Shown: positions 1 through 9,248 of the stretch, piece by piece | Numbering within the stretch: position 1 is the first letter of the stretch | Layout of the letters: each line of letters begins with the position of its first letter | NCBI GenBank assembly: GCA_937899645.1 | Contig: CALCCD010000047.1 | Coordinates: 1-57,369, forward strand | Direction: 5' to 3' | Source of the DNA: an uncultured cyanobacterium | GTDB lineage: Bacteria > Cyanobacteriota > Cyanobacteriia > Cyanobacteriales > Geitlerinemataceae | DNA: 57,369 nt | Notes under the pieces: model-generated | What the model was told of the DNA's origin: nothing | The model's database searches: none | Seen by the model: the letters and a program-made list of their open reading frames with translations, nothing else | Translations under genes and position numbers: made by a program

Positions 1-672
1 CTGTGGGGGGACTCCTCTATCCTATCTGTAGTCTTACTTTCTGGGCTTGGTATTACCTTCGTGGGCGATTTGCTCGATCCCGAGCGGGGCGAGCAGTTTG
101 AAATTGGGGCGCGTGCCGAGCTGCTCGACGGCAGCTTAGTGACCAATCTGGCAGTGTTCGACATTGAAAAGCGCAATATCGCCCTGACCGACTCGTTAAA
201 TCCGGGGTTCTCGATCGATGTCGGCTCCCAGCGCAGTTTTGGCGTCGAGCTAGACGTTATTGGCGAGATCTTACCGGGTTGGAATGTGGTGGCGAACTAC
301 GCTTACATTGACGCGGAAATCACAGAAGGTGAGGCTGGAACGGAGGGGAACCGCCCGAACAATATTCCAGAGCACAACTTCAATATTTGGACGAACTACA
401 CGCTTCAGTCAGGCCCGCTGGAAGGGTTGAGTTTCGGGTTGGGGGGCAATTTCCTCAGCGAGCGATTTGGCGACGCTGCCAATAGCTTTGAGTTCGACAG
501 CTACTTCCTGACCAATGCGGCGATCTCTTACAAGCGCGATAACTGGCGGGCTGCGCTGAACTTCCGCAACATCTTCGATATCGACTACATTGAAGCGTCG
601 CTGGACAATCGCGGCACGATTTATCCGGGTGCGGGATTCACCGCGATCGGTACGCTGTCCGTCGAGTTCTAG
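1..672 (+). CDS. TonB-dependent receptor, C-terminal part of the barrel (5' truncated)
   Basis: This is the C-terminal half of an outer-membrane beta-barrel receptor of the siderophore/ferrichrome class, which takes up iron chelates using TonB energy. The segment LDPERGEQFEIG (from about position 73), the alternating aromatic strands, NFRNIFDIDYIEA and the final GTLSVEF ending in Phe are family hallmarks; a terminal Phe is the usual outer-membrane insertion signal. About 200 residues of a normally 700-850 residue protein are present. The frame is open to base 1, but the first ~58 bases encode a hydrophobic stretch that does not look like receptor sequence, so the homology seems to begin near the GTG at 61. 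Either the window edge, an insertion boundary or an assembly join lies there. The family is clear; the ligand is not. Confidence 0.85.
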   Translation: MWGDSSILSVVLLSGLGITFVGDLLDPERGEQFEIGARAELLDGSLVTNLAVFDIEKRNIALTDSLNPGFSIDVGSQRSFGVELDVIGEILPGWNVVANYAYIDAEITEGEAGTEGNRPNNIPEHNFNIWTNYTLQSGPLEGLSFGLGGNFLSERFGDAANSFEFDSYFLTNAAISYKRDNWRAALNFRNIFDIDYIEASLDNRGTIYPGAGFTAIGTLSVEF

Positions 673-717
673 CGCAGCCTCAAGGAGCCGCAGTATTGCA
701 CGCTAGTAGGTGACACC

Positions 718-1356
718 GTGACACATCACGTTCCAGGGACGGCAGGTTATGCAGAGGCGGTCGATCGCTTTGTTGCCGCAACGCTCGCGATCGACTTTGC
801 CGAGCTGCATCGCGATTTCCTGCCGTTTGTTCCCCGAGCTCCGGCACGCATTCTCGATGTTGGTGCGGGCATCGGGCGCGACGCATCGGTACTGGCACGG
901 CAGGGGCACGATGTCACCGCCGTCGAGCCCGATGCGACGTTTTTGGCAGCGGGGCGCGAGCGGTACGACGCGCCCAATATCGATTGGATTGGGGACGCAC
1001 TACCGGGGCTAGCGACGCTGGGCGATCGGCCGCAGTTCGGCTTCGTGCTGGCGTCGGCGATGTGGCATCACCTGAATCTGGCGGAGCAGCGATCGGCGAT
1101 CGGGCGAGTTGCAGAGCTGCTCTATACCGGTGGTGTCTTGGCGCTGTCGCTGCGGCATGGCGTTGCGGGTGTCGGGACGCGCGTGTTTCCCACCTGCGGG
1201 AAAAGCACGATCGAGGAAGCCGCCAAGGTCGGCTTCGTTCCGCTGTTACACCAACCCGATCGCCCGAGCCTGATGCCGGGGAAAGTCGGGGTGCGGTGGA
1301 CTCGTGTGGTGTTGCAGAAGCTCGATCGCGTGCCGTCTACGCCACCGACCCCATAG
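718..1356 (+). CDS. class I SAM-dependent methyltransferase
   Basis: The 212-residue product is a Rossmann-fold methyltransferase. The SAM-binding glycine-rich loop is ILDVGAGIGRDASVLA (about residues 45-60), followed by the acidic end of strand 2 (VTAVEPD), an ASAMWHHL segment in the motif IV position and GGVLALSL as motif post-I/V. Such small class-I enzymes act in the cytoplasm; the substrate cannot be inferred. It starts at a GTG preceded by a weak AGTAGGTGA ribosome-binding site, 45 bp after the receptor gene on the same strand, so the two could be co-transcribed, but no functional link is evident. The C-terminus ends in a Pro/Thr-rich tail. Confidence 0.8.
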   Translation: MTHHVPGTAGYAEAVDRFVAATLAIDFAELHRDFLPFVPRAPARILDVGAGIGRDASVLARQGHDVTAVEPDATFLAAGRERYDAPNIDWIGDALPGLATLGDRPQFGFVLASAMWHHLNLAEQRSAIGRVAELLYTGGVLALSLRHGVAGVGTRVFPTCGKSTIEEAAKVGFVPLLHQPDRPSLMPGKVGVRWTRVVLQKLDRVPSTPPTP

Positions 1357-1357
1357 T

Positions 1358-1387
1358 CAGTCTCGCGGAGCTTCAGTCTCGCGGAGC
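1358..1387. repeat. 14-bp direct repeat
   Basis: The 14-mer CAGTCTCGCGGAGC occurs twice (1358-1371 and 1374-1387) with two bases between the copies. It lies in the convergent gap between the methyltransferase and the first VWA gene. It is short and its role is unknown. Confidence 0.6.
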
Positions 1388-1432
1388 GGCTGCAAAAGCC
1401 GAACTCTCGCTACCTCTGAGGGAACGGGTGTT

Positions 1433-3481
1433 CTACCGATCGCGTTCTGGCGCGAGCAGCCCGTAGGTATCGACCAGCCGCAGGAACTCGCTGCGATAGC
1501 CATCGCGATCGTCGCCCCGTGCGCTGCGCGCCAGCGATTCGACGCCTTCCAGCGATGCCGTACCCGCAAACGCCGACTCGCGCAGCACCATCCCAAACAT
1601 CGCCACCGCCGCCGAGAAGCGGAAGTCGTCGGAGCTACGATCGAGACTCACTGCGCGATCGAGTACCGGCAGTTCGATGAGCTGCGAGGTGTCCGCTGTC
1701 GGCTCTTTGTAGCGCAGCTTCACCCACATCAGCTCGTCGCTGTCCGCCGTTGCGCTCAGTGGTTCGCCGGACGGTTCGTCGTTTTCAGTTGCCGAATCGT
1801 TCGATCCGTAACGCAAATCGTCCACCGTTGGCAGTTCCACATCGGGGTCAATGCCGACGGGAATAATTTCGTAAAGCGCCGTGACCGAATGCCCCGCGCC
1901 CAGCTCGCCCGCATCGCGCGTATCGTCGTTGAAGTCCTGCGCGGCCAGCAGGCGATTTTCGTAGCCCACCAATCGATACGCCTGGACTTTTGCCGGGTTG
2001 AACTCCACCTGGATTTTTACGTCCTTGGCGATCGTCAGCAGCGTCGCGCCGATCTCGTTGACCAGCACTTTTTTCGCTTCGAGAATGCTGTCGATATAGG
2101 CGTAGTTGCCGTTGCCGTGGTTGGCGAGCTGTTCCATCTTGGCGTCCTGGAGGTTGCCCGTCCCGAAGCCCAGCACCGTCAGGAAGATATCGTCCTCGCG
2201 CTTCTCTTCGATCAGCCGAATCAGCTCGCCTTCGCTAGACGTACCGACATTGAAATCGCCGTCAGTTGCCAGCAAAACGCGATTGTTGCCGCCATCGATG
2301 AAACGATCTTTTGCGAGATTGTAAGCCAACTCGATGCCCGCTCCGCCTGCCGTCGAGCCACCCGCTTCGAGCTGTCCGATCGCGTCCAAAATCGCATCTT
2401 TCTCGTCACCCGGCGTCGGCTCCAACACCACGCCCGCCGCACCTGCATAGACAACGATGCTGACGGTGTCATCTTCATCCAGCTCGTTAACCAATAGCCG
2501 AATCGCCGATTTCAGCAGCGGCAGCTTATCGGGCGAGTTCATCGAACCGGACACGTCGAGCAAGAAGACGAGATTGCTGTCCGGCAGGTCGTTGGTGGGG
2601 ATGGTTTTGCCCTGGAGGCCGATGTGGACGAGCTGGCGTCGATCGCTCCAGGGCGCTTCGGAGACCTCGGTGCTAATCGAGAAGGGGCGATCGCCTTCGG
2701 GTTCGGGATAGTCGTAGGTGAAGTAGTTGATCAGCTCCTCGATGCGGACGGCATCGGCGGGCGGGCGCTGGCTGTCGTTGATGAAGCGGCGGACGTTGCT
2801 GTAGGACGCGCCGTCTACGTCGATCGAAAAGGTGGAGAGCGGGCTATCGCTGGGGCGCTGGAAGCGATTTTCGTCGATCGGGTTGTACTCCTCGCGATCG
2901 AGGCCGCCGACGTAGGCTCTCGAGACGGGCGGCATATCGAACGCAGAGAGGCCAGAGACAGAAGCACCGCCTCGCGTCGCACCAACGGCGGTGTCGCCCA
3001 CTGGTGGCGCAATTGCAGACGGACGAACCGCCGGTGTCGGCTCCGCGGGTGGCAGACCGATAATCTCCGGTGTTACCGCGTCATTCTCTGGGGCGTTGAC
3101 TTGCAGGAACGGATCGACAATGGCAGCAAAGCGGTCTAGGTCGGCTTGCGGAACGCTGCCGCTGATATTCAAGACATAGTCGCAGGCTTCGATGGCGGTG
3201 TAATATTCCTCGCGATTCAGCTCGCGATCGGCCACCGGCGAGCCGTCGGCATACTCGAGCGGGCAGCCGTAGGTCTTCGCGAGGTCGAGCAGCGTCAAGT
3301 AGTCCGGGTGGTCGAAGGGAATCGTATCGAGGTCGGTTACAGGCGGATAGCCGTTGCCCTGGGCGTGGAGGTGCATCCCGACGCCGCCGATCGCGAGGGT
3401 CGTGGCGATCGCGATCGCCGAAGTGCGGCGTGCCAGTTTGCGTGCGAACTGACCGACGGAGCGCTGCGTGTTTTCGTTCAT
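1433..3481 (-). CDS. SLH-like/VWA/DUF3520 surface protein (YfbK family)
   Basis: Exported protein of 682 residues. The ATG at 3481 is chosen because AGGA lies just upstream and it starts a signal peptide (basic RKLARR, then a hydrophobic core ending near HAQG). Residues ~50-110 resemble the SLH-like segment of cyanobacterial porins (YGCPLEYADGS followed by LNREEY and EACDYVL), which anchors proteins to the cell wall. A Pro/Ala linker leads to the YfbK-type N-terminal domain (NPIDENRFQ, FSIDVDGASYSNVRRF), the VWA domain with an intact MIDAS DVSGSM at ~309, and a C-terminal DUF3520 region. The biochemical function of this family is not established. A paralogue follows upstream on the same strand (3608-5302) and shares long identical DNA tracts with it. 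Confidence 0.88.
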   Translation of the reverse strand: MNENTQRSVGQFARKLARRTSAIAIATTLAIGGVGMHLHAQGNGYPPVTDLDTIPFDHPDYLTLLDLAKTYGCPLEYADGSPVADRELNREEYYTAIEACDYVLNISGSVPQADLDRFAAIVDPFLQVNAPENDAVTPEIIGLPPAEPTPAVRPSAIAPPVGDTAVGATRGGASVSGLSAFDMPPVSRAYVGGLDREEYNPIDENRFQRPSDSPLSTFSIDVDGASYSNVRRFINDSQRPPADAVRIEELINYFTYDYPEPEGDRPFSISTEVSEAPWSDRRQLVHIGLQGKTIPTNDLPDSNLVFLLDVSGSMNSPDKLPLLKSAIRLLVNELDEDDTVSIVVYAGAAGVVLEPTPGDEKDAILDAIGQLEAGGSTAGGAGIELAYNLAKDRFIDGGNNRVLLATDGDFNVGTSSEGELIRLIEEKREDDIFLTVLGFGTGNLQDAKMEQLANHGNGNYAYIDSILEAKKVLVNEIGATLLTIAKDVKIQVEFNPAKVQAYRLVGYENRLLAAQDFNDDTRDAGELGAGHSVTALYEIIPVGIDPDVELPTVDDLRYGSNDSATENDEPSGEPLSATADSDELMWVKLRYKEPTADTSQLIELPVLDRAVSLDRSSDDFRFSAAVAMFGMVLRESAFAGTASLEGVESLARSARGDDRDGYRSEFLRLVDTYGLLAPERDR
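2064..2152. repeat. 89-bp perfect repeat, copy 1 (VWA paralogues)
   Basis: This tract inside the first VWA gene is identical over 89 bases to 4221-4309 in the second VWA gene. Mismatches bound it on both sides. Codon-level identity without any silent change suggests gene conversion between the two copies. Confidence 0.85.
2394..2509. repeat. 116-bp perfect repeat, copy 1 (VWA paralogues)
   Basis: The tract is identical over 116 bases to 4551-4666. It encodes the VWA segment around NELDEDDTVSIVVYAGAAG and the following residues. Flanking codons differ at silent sites, so this looks like a recent conversion tract, not selection alone. Confidence 0.88.
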
Positions 3482-3607
3482 GATTCCTCGTACCAAATCT
3501 CTCGGGAGGAGCCGTAAGACTTCGACGAAAGCCACTCGACCCGAACTCACGATTTGCGCTACAGGGCGGTCGCGCGAGATTCCCGAGGCGATCGCGATTC
3601 GTAATAA

Positions 3608-5302
3608 TTACTCGCCCTCGGGAGCCAGAAGGCCGTAAGTCTCGACCAGGCGCAAAAACTCGCTGCGGTAGCCGTCGCGATCGTCACCGCGCGCCTCCCG
3701 CGCCAGATTTTCAACATCATCCACCGACGCCGTCCCGAGAAAAGCCGACTCGCGCATCACCATCCCGAACATCGCGACCGCCGCCGAGAAGCGGAAATCG
3801 TCGGAGCTGTCAGCCAGCGACACCGCGCGATCGGGCACCGGCAGCTCCAGCAACTGCGACTCGTCCGCCGTCGGTTCTTTGTAGCGGAGCTTCACCCACA
3901 TCAGCTCGTCGCTATCCGCCGTCGCGCTGAGCGGCTCACCGCCCGAATTGTCCGCATTTTCCGAGTAGCGCAGGTCGTCCACCGTCGGCAGATTTACATC
4001 CGGGTCGGTTCCCACGGGGATAATTTCGTAGAGCGCCGTGACCGAATGCCCCGCGCCCAGTTCGCCCGCATCGCGCGTATCGTCGTTGAAATCTTCTGCG
4101 GCGAGCAGGCGGTTTTCGTAGCCGACCAGACGATAGGCTTGCACCTTGGCTGGATTGAATTCGACCTGAATTTTTACGTCTTTGGCGATCGTCAGCAGCG
4201 TCGCGCCGATTTCGTTGACGAGCACTTTTTTCGCTTCGAGAATGCTGTCGATATAGGCGTAGTTGCCGTTGCCGTGGTTGGCGAGCTGTTCCATCTTGGC
4301 GTCCTGGAGATTGCCCGTCCCGAAGCCCAGCACCGTCAGAAAAATATCGTCTTCACGCTTCTCTTCAATCAGGCGAATCAGCTCGCCTTCGCTAGACGTG
4401 CCGACATTGAAATCGCCGTCTGTCGCCAGAATGACGCGATTGTTGCCGCCATCGATGAAATGCTCTTTTGCCAGATCGTAGGCGCGTTGGATGCCTTCGC
4501 TACCGGCGGTGGAGCCGCCCGCTTCGAGCTGGCCGATCGCATCCAAGATTGCATCTTTCTCGTCACCCGGCGTCGGCTCCAACACCACGCCCGCCGCACC
4601 TGCATAGACAACGATGCTGACGGTGTCATCTTCATCCAGCTCGTTAACCAATAGCCGAATCGCCGACTGGAGTAACGGCAGCTTGTCGGCGTCGTACATC
4701 GAGCCGGAAACGTCGAGCAAAAAGACGAGGTTGCTGTCCGGCAGGTTATCTGTGGGGATGGTTTTGCCCTGAAGACCGATGTGGACGAGCTGGCGTCGAT
4801 CGCTCCAGGGCGAGGCGGCGACTTCGGTGGCGATCGAGAACGGGCGATCGCCGTCGGGCTCGGGATAATCGTAGGTGAAGTAGTTGATTAGCTCTTCGAT
4901 GCGGACGGCGTCGGCGGGCGGGCGCTGGCTGTCGTTAATGAAGCGGCGGATATTGCTGTACGAGGCGCTATCGACGTCGATCGAAAAAGTCGAGAGCGGA
5001 GCATCGCCGGGGCGCTGGAAGCGATTCTCGTCGATCGGGTTGTACTCTTCGCGGTTGAGTTCGGGGGCGACACCATCGGCGGGTGCGGCGGGCGCTTCAG
5101 CGGAGGTGGCGAAGTCCTGGCTCTCTTGCGTGTAGGCCGGGGCGGCGGCGGGAGCGGGAGCGCTACGATCGCTCGGCGCGTTACCTTCGCGGGCCATGTC
5201 GTTTGCCGCGCAGCCAAAGCCGCCGATCGCGAAAGCTGTAATCAGCGCAATTTTTGACGCGCGACCCGTCATGCGCCGCGCCGTTCCTTCCGTTCTATTC
5301 AC
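3608..5302 (-). CDS. VWA/DUF3520 lipoprotein-like surface protein (YfbK family)
   Basis: The product (564 residues from the GTG at 5302, or 554 from the ATG at 5272) is a paralogue of the neighbouring VWA protein. The N-terminus has a hydrophobic stretch ending in GGFGCAAND, a possible though non-classical lipobox, so it may be a lipoprotein. A low-complexity Ala/Pro linker follows, then NPIDENRFQRPGDAPL, the VWA domain with MIDAS motif DVSGSMYDADKL, and the C-terminal DUF3520 domain ending RLVETYGLLAPEGE. Unlike its neighbour it lacks the SLH-like region, so the pair may be anchored differently (lipid versus wall). The second start has GGAAGGAA upstream at a longish distance; the choice is open. 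Family assignment is firm, function unknown. Confidence 0.87.
   Translation of the reverse strand: MNRTEGTARRMTGRASKIALITAFAIGGFGCAANDMAREGNAPSDRSAPAPAAAPAYTQESQDFATSAEAPAAPADGVAPELNREEYNPIDENRFQRPGDAPLSTFSIDVDSASYSNIRRFINDSQRPPADAVRIEELINYFTYDYPEPDGDRPFSIATEVAASPWSDRRQLVHIGLQGKTIPTDNLPDSNLVFLLDVSGSMYDADKLPLLQSAIRLLVNELDEDDTVSIVVYAGAAGVVLEPTPGDEKDAILDAIGQLEAGGSTAGSEGIQRAYDLAKEHFIDGGNNRVILATDGDFNVGTSSEGELIRLIEEKREDDIFLTVLGFGTGNLQDAKMEQLANHGNGNYAYIDSILEAKKVLVNEIGATLLTIAKDVKIQVEFNPAKVQAYRLVGYENRLLAAEDFNDDTRDAGELGAGHSVTALYEIIPVGTDPDVNLPTVDDLRYSENADNSGGEPLSATADSDELMWVKLRYKEPTADESQLLELPVPDRAVSLADSSDDFRFSAAVAMFGMVMRESAFLGTASVDDVENLAREARGDDRDGYRSEFLRLVETYGLLAPEGE
4221..4309. repeat. 89-bp perfect repeat, copy 2 (VWA paralogues)
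   Basis: This is the partner of 2064-2152 and lies at the equivalent codons of the second VWA gene. Confidence 0.85.
4551..4666. repeat. 116-bp perfect repeat, copy 2 (VWA paralogues)
   Basis: This is the partner of 2394-2509 and lies at the equivalent codons of the second VWA gene. Confidence 0.88.
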
Positions 5303-5405
5303 GATCTCTCATTCCCCAGTCTCGATCTACGGGCACGACTCCATGGCGATCGCCTGCAATTTCTGGAAGGCGATCGCGATTTTTAGCGAGATTTCGCATC
5401 GGGGT

Positions 5406-6371
5406 CTAGACGGTGACGGACATCGATGCCTTCTCGGCTTCGAGACTGTCGCCCTTCGTCGTGCCGTCATGATAAGCGGCGAGGACGACTTCGCTGGTTT
5501 TGCCCCAGGAGATCGAACCGGTGGCGTCGATCGCGATCGCGCCCAGGTCGCGCCCGTTGGCAGTGGACTCGGCGATCGATTTCTCCATCGCGTCGGCCAA
5601 GCTCATGCCATCGGTGACGCGTACGACGACGCGCGCCGCGAAGCATTCGTCGATAATGTCCTCGCCGATACCGGTGCAGCTAATTCCGGCGGCACTGGTG
5701 GCATAGTTCCCGGCGGGCATCGCGGAATCGCTGACGCGACCGATACGCTCGAAGCCTTTACCACCGGTGGACGTTCCCGCCGCGATCGCGCCGGTGGAAT
5801 CCAGGGCGACGACGCCGATCGTGCCGCGCCCGGCTTCGGGATCTTCCGGTTTAGACCCAGCCGCTTCAACCGGCGCTTCGGCCACCACGTTCGCCATCGT
5901 CCGTTTGAAGTCTTCTTTGCGGTCTTCGAGCCACTCGTTGAGGCGCTTGTCGGTGATCGGATTGAAGACCGGCAGCGCCAGCTCGCGGGCGTAGTTGGCG
6001 GCTCCTTCGTCGGAGAGGATGCGATCGCGTTCGTCTTGAAGTTTGGCGGCCATCTCGATCGGGTGTTCGACGCGCGTCACGTTAATCACACCGCTAAGGC
6101 TCTGCTTCGTGCCGTCCATCAGCGCCGCGCTCATGCGAATTTGGCCGTCGGATTGCAGCACCGAGCCGACTCCGGCATTGAAGAGCGAGTGGCTTTCGAG
6201 GAGTTGGCAGCCGCGAATGGCGGCGTCTTTGGCACTCGCGCCGCTTTCGAGCAAAGCGTAGACTTCATCGACGATCGCGTAGAGGGCGTCGCGGACGATC
6301 GCGACGCCGCCTTTTCCTTGGAGCGAGCTGCCTGCGCCGCCGTGGATGATGAGCTTGGGGGTTACGGTCAT
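5406..6371 (-). CDS. isoaspartyl peptidase/L-asparaginase (Ntn-hydrolase)
   Basis: The 321-residue product belongs to the plant-type asparaginase/isoaspartyl dipeptidase family (IaaA-like). It hydrolyses isoaspartyl dipeptides formed during protein ageing, and often asparagine. The N-terminal LIIHGGAG motif, HSLFNAGVGSVL and the autocleavage site GRGTIGVVALD with its nucleophile Thr at about residue 184 are intact. The segment GISCTGIGEDII and a TDGMSLADAM region complete the beta subunit. The precursor should self-cleave before the Thr to give alpha and beta chains in the cytoplasm. The ATG at 6371 is chosen because the family begins with this motif; the reading frame is open another 30 codons upstream but that part has no family likeness. 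leuC is divergent, 138 bp away. Confidence 0.92.
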   Translation of the reverse strand: MTVTPKLIIHGGAGSSLQGKGGVAIVRDALYAIVDEVYALLESGASAKDAAIRGCQLLESHSLFNAGVGSVLQSDGQIRMSAALMDGTKQSLSGVINVTRVEHPIEMAAKLQDERDRILSDEGAANYARELALPVFNPITDKRLNEWLEDRKEDFKRTMANVVAEAPVEAAGSKPEDPEAGRGTIGVVALDSTGAIAAGTSTGGKGFERIGRVSDSAMPAGNYATSAAGISCTGIGEDIIDECFAARVVVRVTDGMSLADAMEKSIAESTANGRDLGAIAIDATGSISWGKTSEVVLAAYHDGTTKGDSLEAEKASMSVTV

Positions 6372-6509
6372 TTGTGGGTTGGGGGTGATGTTTCGTGGGC
6401 GGTGAGGCTCCGGAGATCGATGGTATATCGGGTCAGGCGATCGCGCCGATTCGTCCCACATTTCGAGCTAAGATGAACAGCTACATCCGCTACAAAAATC
6501 GCAAAATCA

Positions 6510-7913
6510 ATGAGCAAGGGAACGCTGTTCGATAAAGTCTGGGACGTACATACTGTCGGCACGCTGCCGTCCGGCCAAACCCAGCTATTTATCGGCCTGC
6601 ACCTGATCCATGAAGTCACGAGCCCTCAGGCATTTGCGATGCTGCGCGAGCGCGGACTGAAGGTTCCCTACCCCGATCGCACCGTCGCCACGGTCGATCA
6701 CATCGTCCCCACCGAAAATCAAGCCCGCCCCTTTGCCGACACGCTGGCCGAGCAGATGCTCCAAGCACTGGAGCAAAGCTGCAAGGACAACGACATTCGC
6801 TTCAACAATGTCGGCTCCGGCAAGCAGGGCATCGTCCACGTGATCGCGCCCGAGCAGGGGCTGACGCAACCGGGAATGACGATCGCTTGCGGTGACAGCC
6901 ACACGTCTACCCACGGGGCGTTTGGCGCGATCTCGTTCGGTATCGGTACGAGCCAAGTGCGCGACGTGCTCGCCTCGCAAACCTTGGCGCTGGGCAAGCT
7001 GAAGGTGCGCCGCGTCGAGGTTAACGGCGACCTGCGACCGGGCGTCTATCCCAAAGACGTAATTCTCTACATCATTCGCAAGCTGGGCGTTAAGGGCGGC
7101 GTCGGCTTCGCCTACGAGTTTGCCGGGACGACCTTCGAGGCCATGTCGATGGAGGGGCGGATGACCGCGTGCAATATGTCGATCGAGGGCGGCGCGCGCT
7201 GCGGCTACGTCAATCCTGACAAGGTGACTTACGACTACCTGAAAGGCCGCGAGTCCGCGCCGCAAGACGAAGCCTGGGACAAGGCCGTCGCCTGGTGGGA
7301 CAGCCTCCGCAGCGATGCCGACGCAGAATACGATGACGTGGTGGTGTTCGACGCCGCCGAGATCGCACCCACCGTCACCTGGGGAATTACGCCGGGGCAG
7401 GGCATTGGCGTCGATGAGACCGTCCCGACGCCGGAGAAATTTGAGGAGAGCGATCGCCCGCTGGCTCGGGAGGCTTACAACTACATGCAGCTCGAACCGG
7501 GCAAGGCGATCGCCGGGACGAAGGTTGACGTGTGCTTCATCGGGAGCTGCACCAACGGACGCCTCAGCGATCTGCGCGAAGCGGCAAAGTTCGCCCAAGG
7601 TCGCCAGGTAGCGGCGGGCGTTAAGGCGTTCGTGGTTCCGGGCTCGGAAGCGGTGAAGGAACAGGCCGAAGCGGAGGGTCTGGACAAGGTGTTCGAGGCG
7701 GCGGGCTTCGAGTGGCGCAATGCGGGGTGCTCGATGTGTCTGGCGATGAACCCGGATAAGCTCGTCGGCGACCAGATCAGCGCCTCGTCGTCGAACCGCA
7801 ACTTTAAAGGCCGTCAAGGCTCGTCGTCGGGGCGGACGCTGCTGATGAGTCCGGCGATGGTGGTGGCGGCAGCGGTGAACGGCGCGGTGACGGATGTGCG
7901 CGAGCTGCTGTAG
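6510..7913 (+). CDS. leuC: 3-isopropylmalate dehydratase large subunit
   Basis: The 467-residue LeuC is the iron-sulfur aconitase-type large subunit that isomerises 2- to 3-isopropylmalate in leucine synthesis. The [4Fe-4S] ligands are visible: Cys347 in GSCTNG, and Cys407 and Cys410 in CSMC. Other signatures include [20 protein letters not shown] and the C-terminal [12 protein letters not shown]. The length is typical and the ATG start opens the canonical [11 protein letters not shown]. The small subunit gene leuD, usually adjacent in bacteria, is not in the window: the next gene is a DUF389 protein. The cytoplasmic partner must therefore be encoded elsewhere. Confidence 0.97.
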   Translation: MSKGTLFDKVWDVHTVGTLPSGQTQLFIGLHLIHEVTSPQAFAMLRERGLKVPYPDRTVATVDHIVPTENQARPFADTLAEQMLQALEQSCKDNDIRFNNVGSGKQGIVHVIAPEQGLTQPGMTIACGDSHTSTHGAFGAISFGIGTSQVRDVLASQTLALGKLKVRRVEVNGDLRPGVYPKDVILYIIRKLGVKGGVGFAYEFAGTTFEAMSMEGRMTACNMSIEGGARCGYVNPDKVTYDYLKGRESAPQDEAWDKAVAWWDSLRSDADAEYDDVVVFDAAEIAPTVTWGITPGQGIGVDETVPTPEKFEESDRPLAREAYNYMQLEPGKAIAGTKVDVCFIGSCTNGRLSDLREAAKFAQGRQVAAGVKAFVVPGSEAVKEQAEAEGLDKVFEAAGFEWRNAGCSMCLAMNPDKLVGDQISASSSNRNFKGRQGSSSGRTLLMSPAMVVAAAVNGAVTDVRELL

Positions 7914-7970
7914 CCCGACGATCGGCCGCCTCGACCCATTTCAGCCGTGCGCGCGACGCGGTGATGTCCC

Positions 7971-9032
7971 ATGCGTTTTGGAACTCTGCGGCGACTCGTT
8001 CGGACCTATCGCTGGCTGCACGGGCTCTGGCACTACGGCAGCGGCCAGTGGAGCTGGCTCGATGAGGAGATTCTCGACGTTACGGCTTTAAACAAAATGC
8101 TGTGGCGCGATTCCGTGCCGTCGATGGCGTTTTTCGTGATGCTGGTGCTGTCGGGGATTATCGCGACGGTGGGGCTGCTGTCGAGCAGTACGGCAACGGT
8201 GATCGGCGCAATGATCATCGCGCCACTGATGGGGCCGATCGTCGGGGTGTCCTACGGGTTTGCACTGGGCAACCGCCGCCTAATTCGCCGCGCGTTTTTA
8301 ACGCTCGCCCAGGGCGCGATCGCCACGGTGCTGACCGCCATCTTCGTCTGCAAAGTGACCGGCCTGGAGACGGTGACGGCAGAGATTTTGGCGCGGACGG
8401 AGCCAACGCTTATCGACTTTATGGTAGCGGTTTCGGCGGGCGCGGCAGGCGCGTATGCCAAGCTGAACCCACGCGTGGCCAATGCCTTTCCCGGCGTGGC
8501 GATTTCCGTAGCGCTCGTGCCGCCGCTGAGCGTACTCGGCATCGGTATTGCCTTCGGGAATTCGGTGCTGTGGGGCGGGGCGGCGACGCTGTGGTTTGCG
8601 AACCTAGCGGGGATCGTCCTTAGCGGGGTGCTGGTATTCCTCTGGCAGGGGCACGGCTCGCTGCGACGGGCGAAGGGCGGGCTGATTTTTTCGCTGGCGC
8701 TGGCGATCGCGATTTCGATGCCCCTGGCAATTTCGTTTCGGCAGTTGCGCTTTCAGTCGCAAAACCGGCAGATGGTACGCCGCACGGTCGAAGCGCTGCT
8801 CGTGGCCACTTCAGAGAATTTGGACGTTCGCAAGATCGTGCTGCAAACGCGCGGCGATCGGCTGTTCGTCGAAGTGGAAATCGGTATCGACGACCCCGAC
8901 AAAATCGACCCCGCCCGCGTCCGAGAGATTCAAACCGAGCTGCAACGCACCCTAAATCGATCGGTGACGCTAGAGGTTACGGCCCTGCAAGTTCGACGGC
9001 TCGTCGCGCCGCCCGCTGGCGGGACGCTCTAG
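7971..9032 (+). CDS. DUF389 family multi-pass membrane protein
   Basis: The 353-residue protein has about six hydrophobic segments. They start at PSMAFFVMLVLSGIIATVGL (near residue 50), with the DUF389 signature STATVIGAMIIAPLMGPI and, later, VSAGAAGAYA and AISVALVPPLSVLGIG. The last ~90 residues are soluble and alternate strands and helices. The family is widespread in cyanobacteria and actinobacteria; its transport or other role is not known. It follows leuC by 57 bp on the same strand, so read-through is possible. The ATG start has only a weak upstream GGTGAT. Confidence 0.9.
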   Translation: MRFGTLRRLVRTYRWLHGLWHYGSGQWSWLDEEILDVTALNKMLWRDSVPSMAFFVMLVLSGIIATVGLLSSSTATVIGAMIIAPLMGPIVGVSYGFALGNRRLIRRAFLTLAQGAIATVLTAIFVCKVTGLETVTAEILARTEPTLIDFMVAVSAGAAGAYAKLNPRVANAFPGVAISVALVPPLSVLGIGIAFGNSVLWGGAATLWFANLAGIVLSGVLVFLWQGHGSLRRAKGGLIFSLALAIAISMPLAISFRQLRFQSQNRQMVRRTVEALLVATSENLDVRKIVLQTRGDRLFVEVEIGIDDPDKIDPARVREIQTELQRTLNRSVTLEVTALQVRRLVAPPAGGTL

Positions 9033-9248
9033 AGTTCGCGATCCCCGCACACTAACGGGCTCGCAGCCTATCTCGATCGGAAGTTCCCGGTCGTCCGGAT
9101 CGGAAATACCCACTCGTGTCGTAGAAACTTTGACTTCAGTTCTTAATTCTGGGCATTTAGAATAGAGTCCGAAGCTCGAACGTTCCGATTTTCGAGGTGA
9201 GCGATCGAGCAATTTCAATTACGCCGCTCGTTAGGAGAGCCGCAAACT

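Noticed and set aside
6585-7817. 410-codon open frame antisense to leuC
   Set aside because: It lies entirely within the well-supported leuC gene; the high GC content leaves the opposite strand open by chance, and its translation has no domain.
9130-9163. Promoter with TTGACT and TAGAAT upstream of the DUF6761 gene
   Set aside because: The two hexamers are 22 bases apart, too far for a standard sigma-70 promoter.
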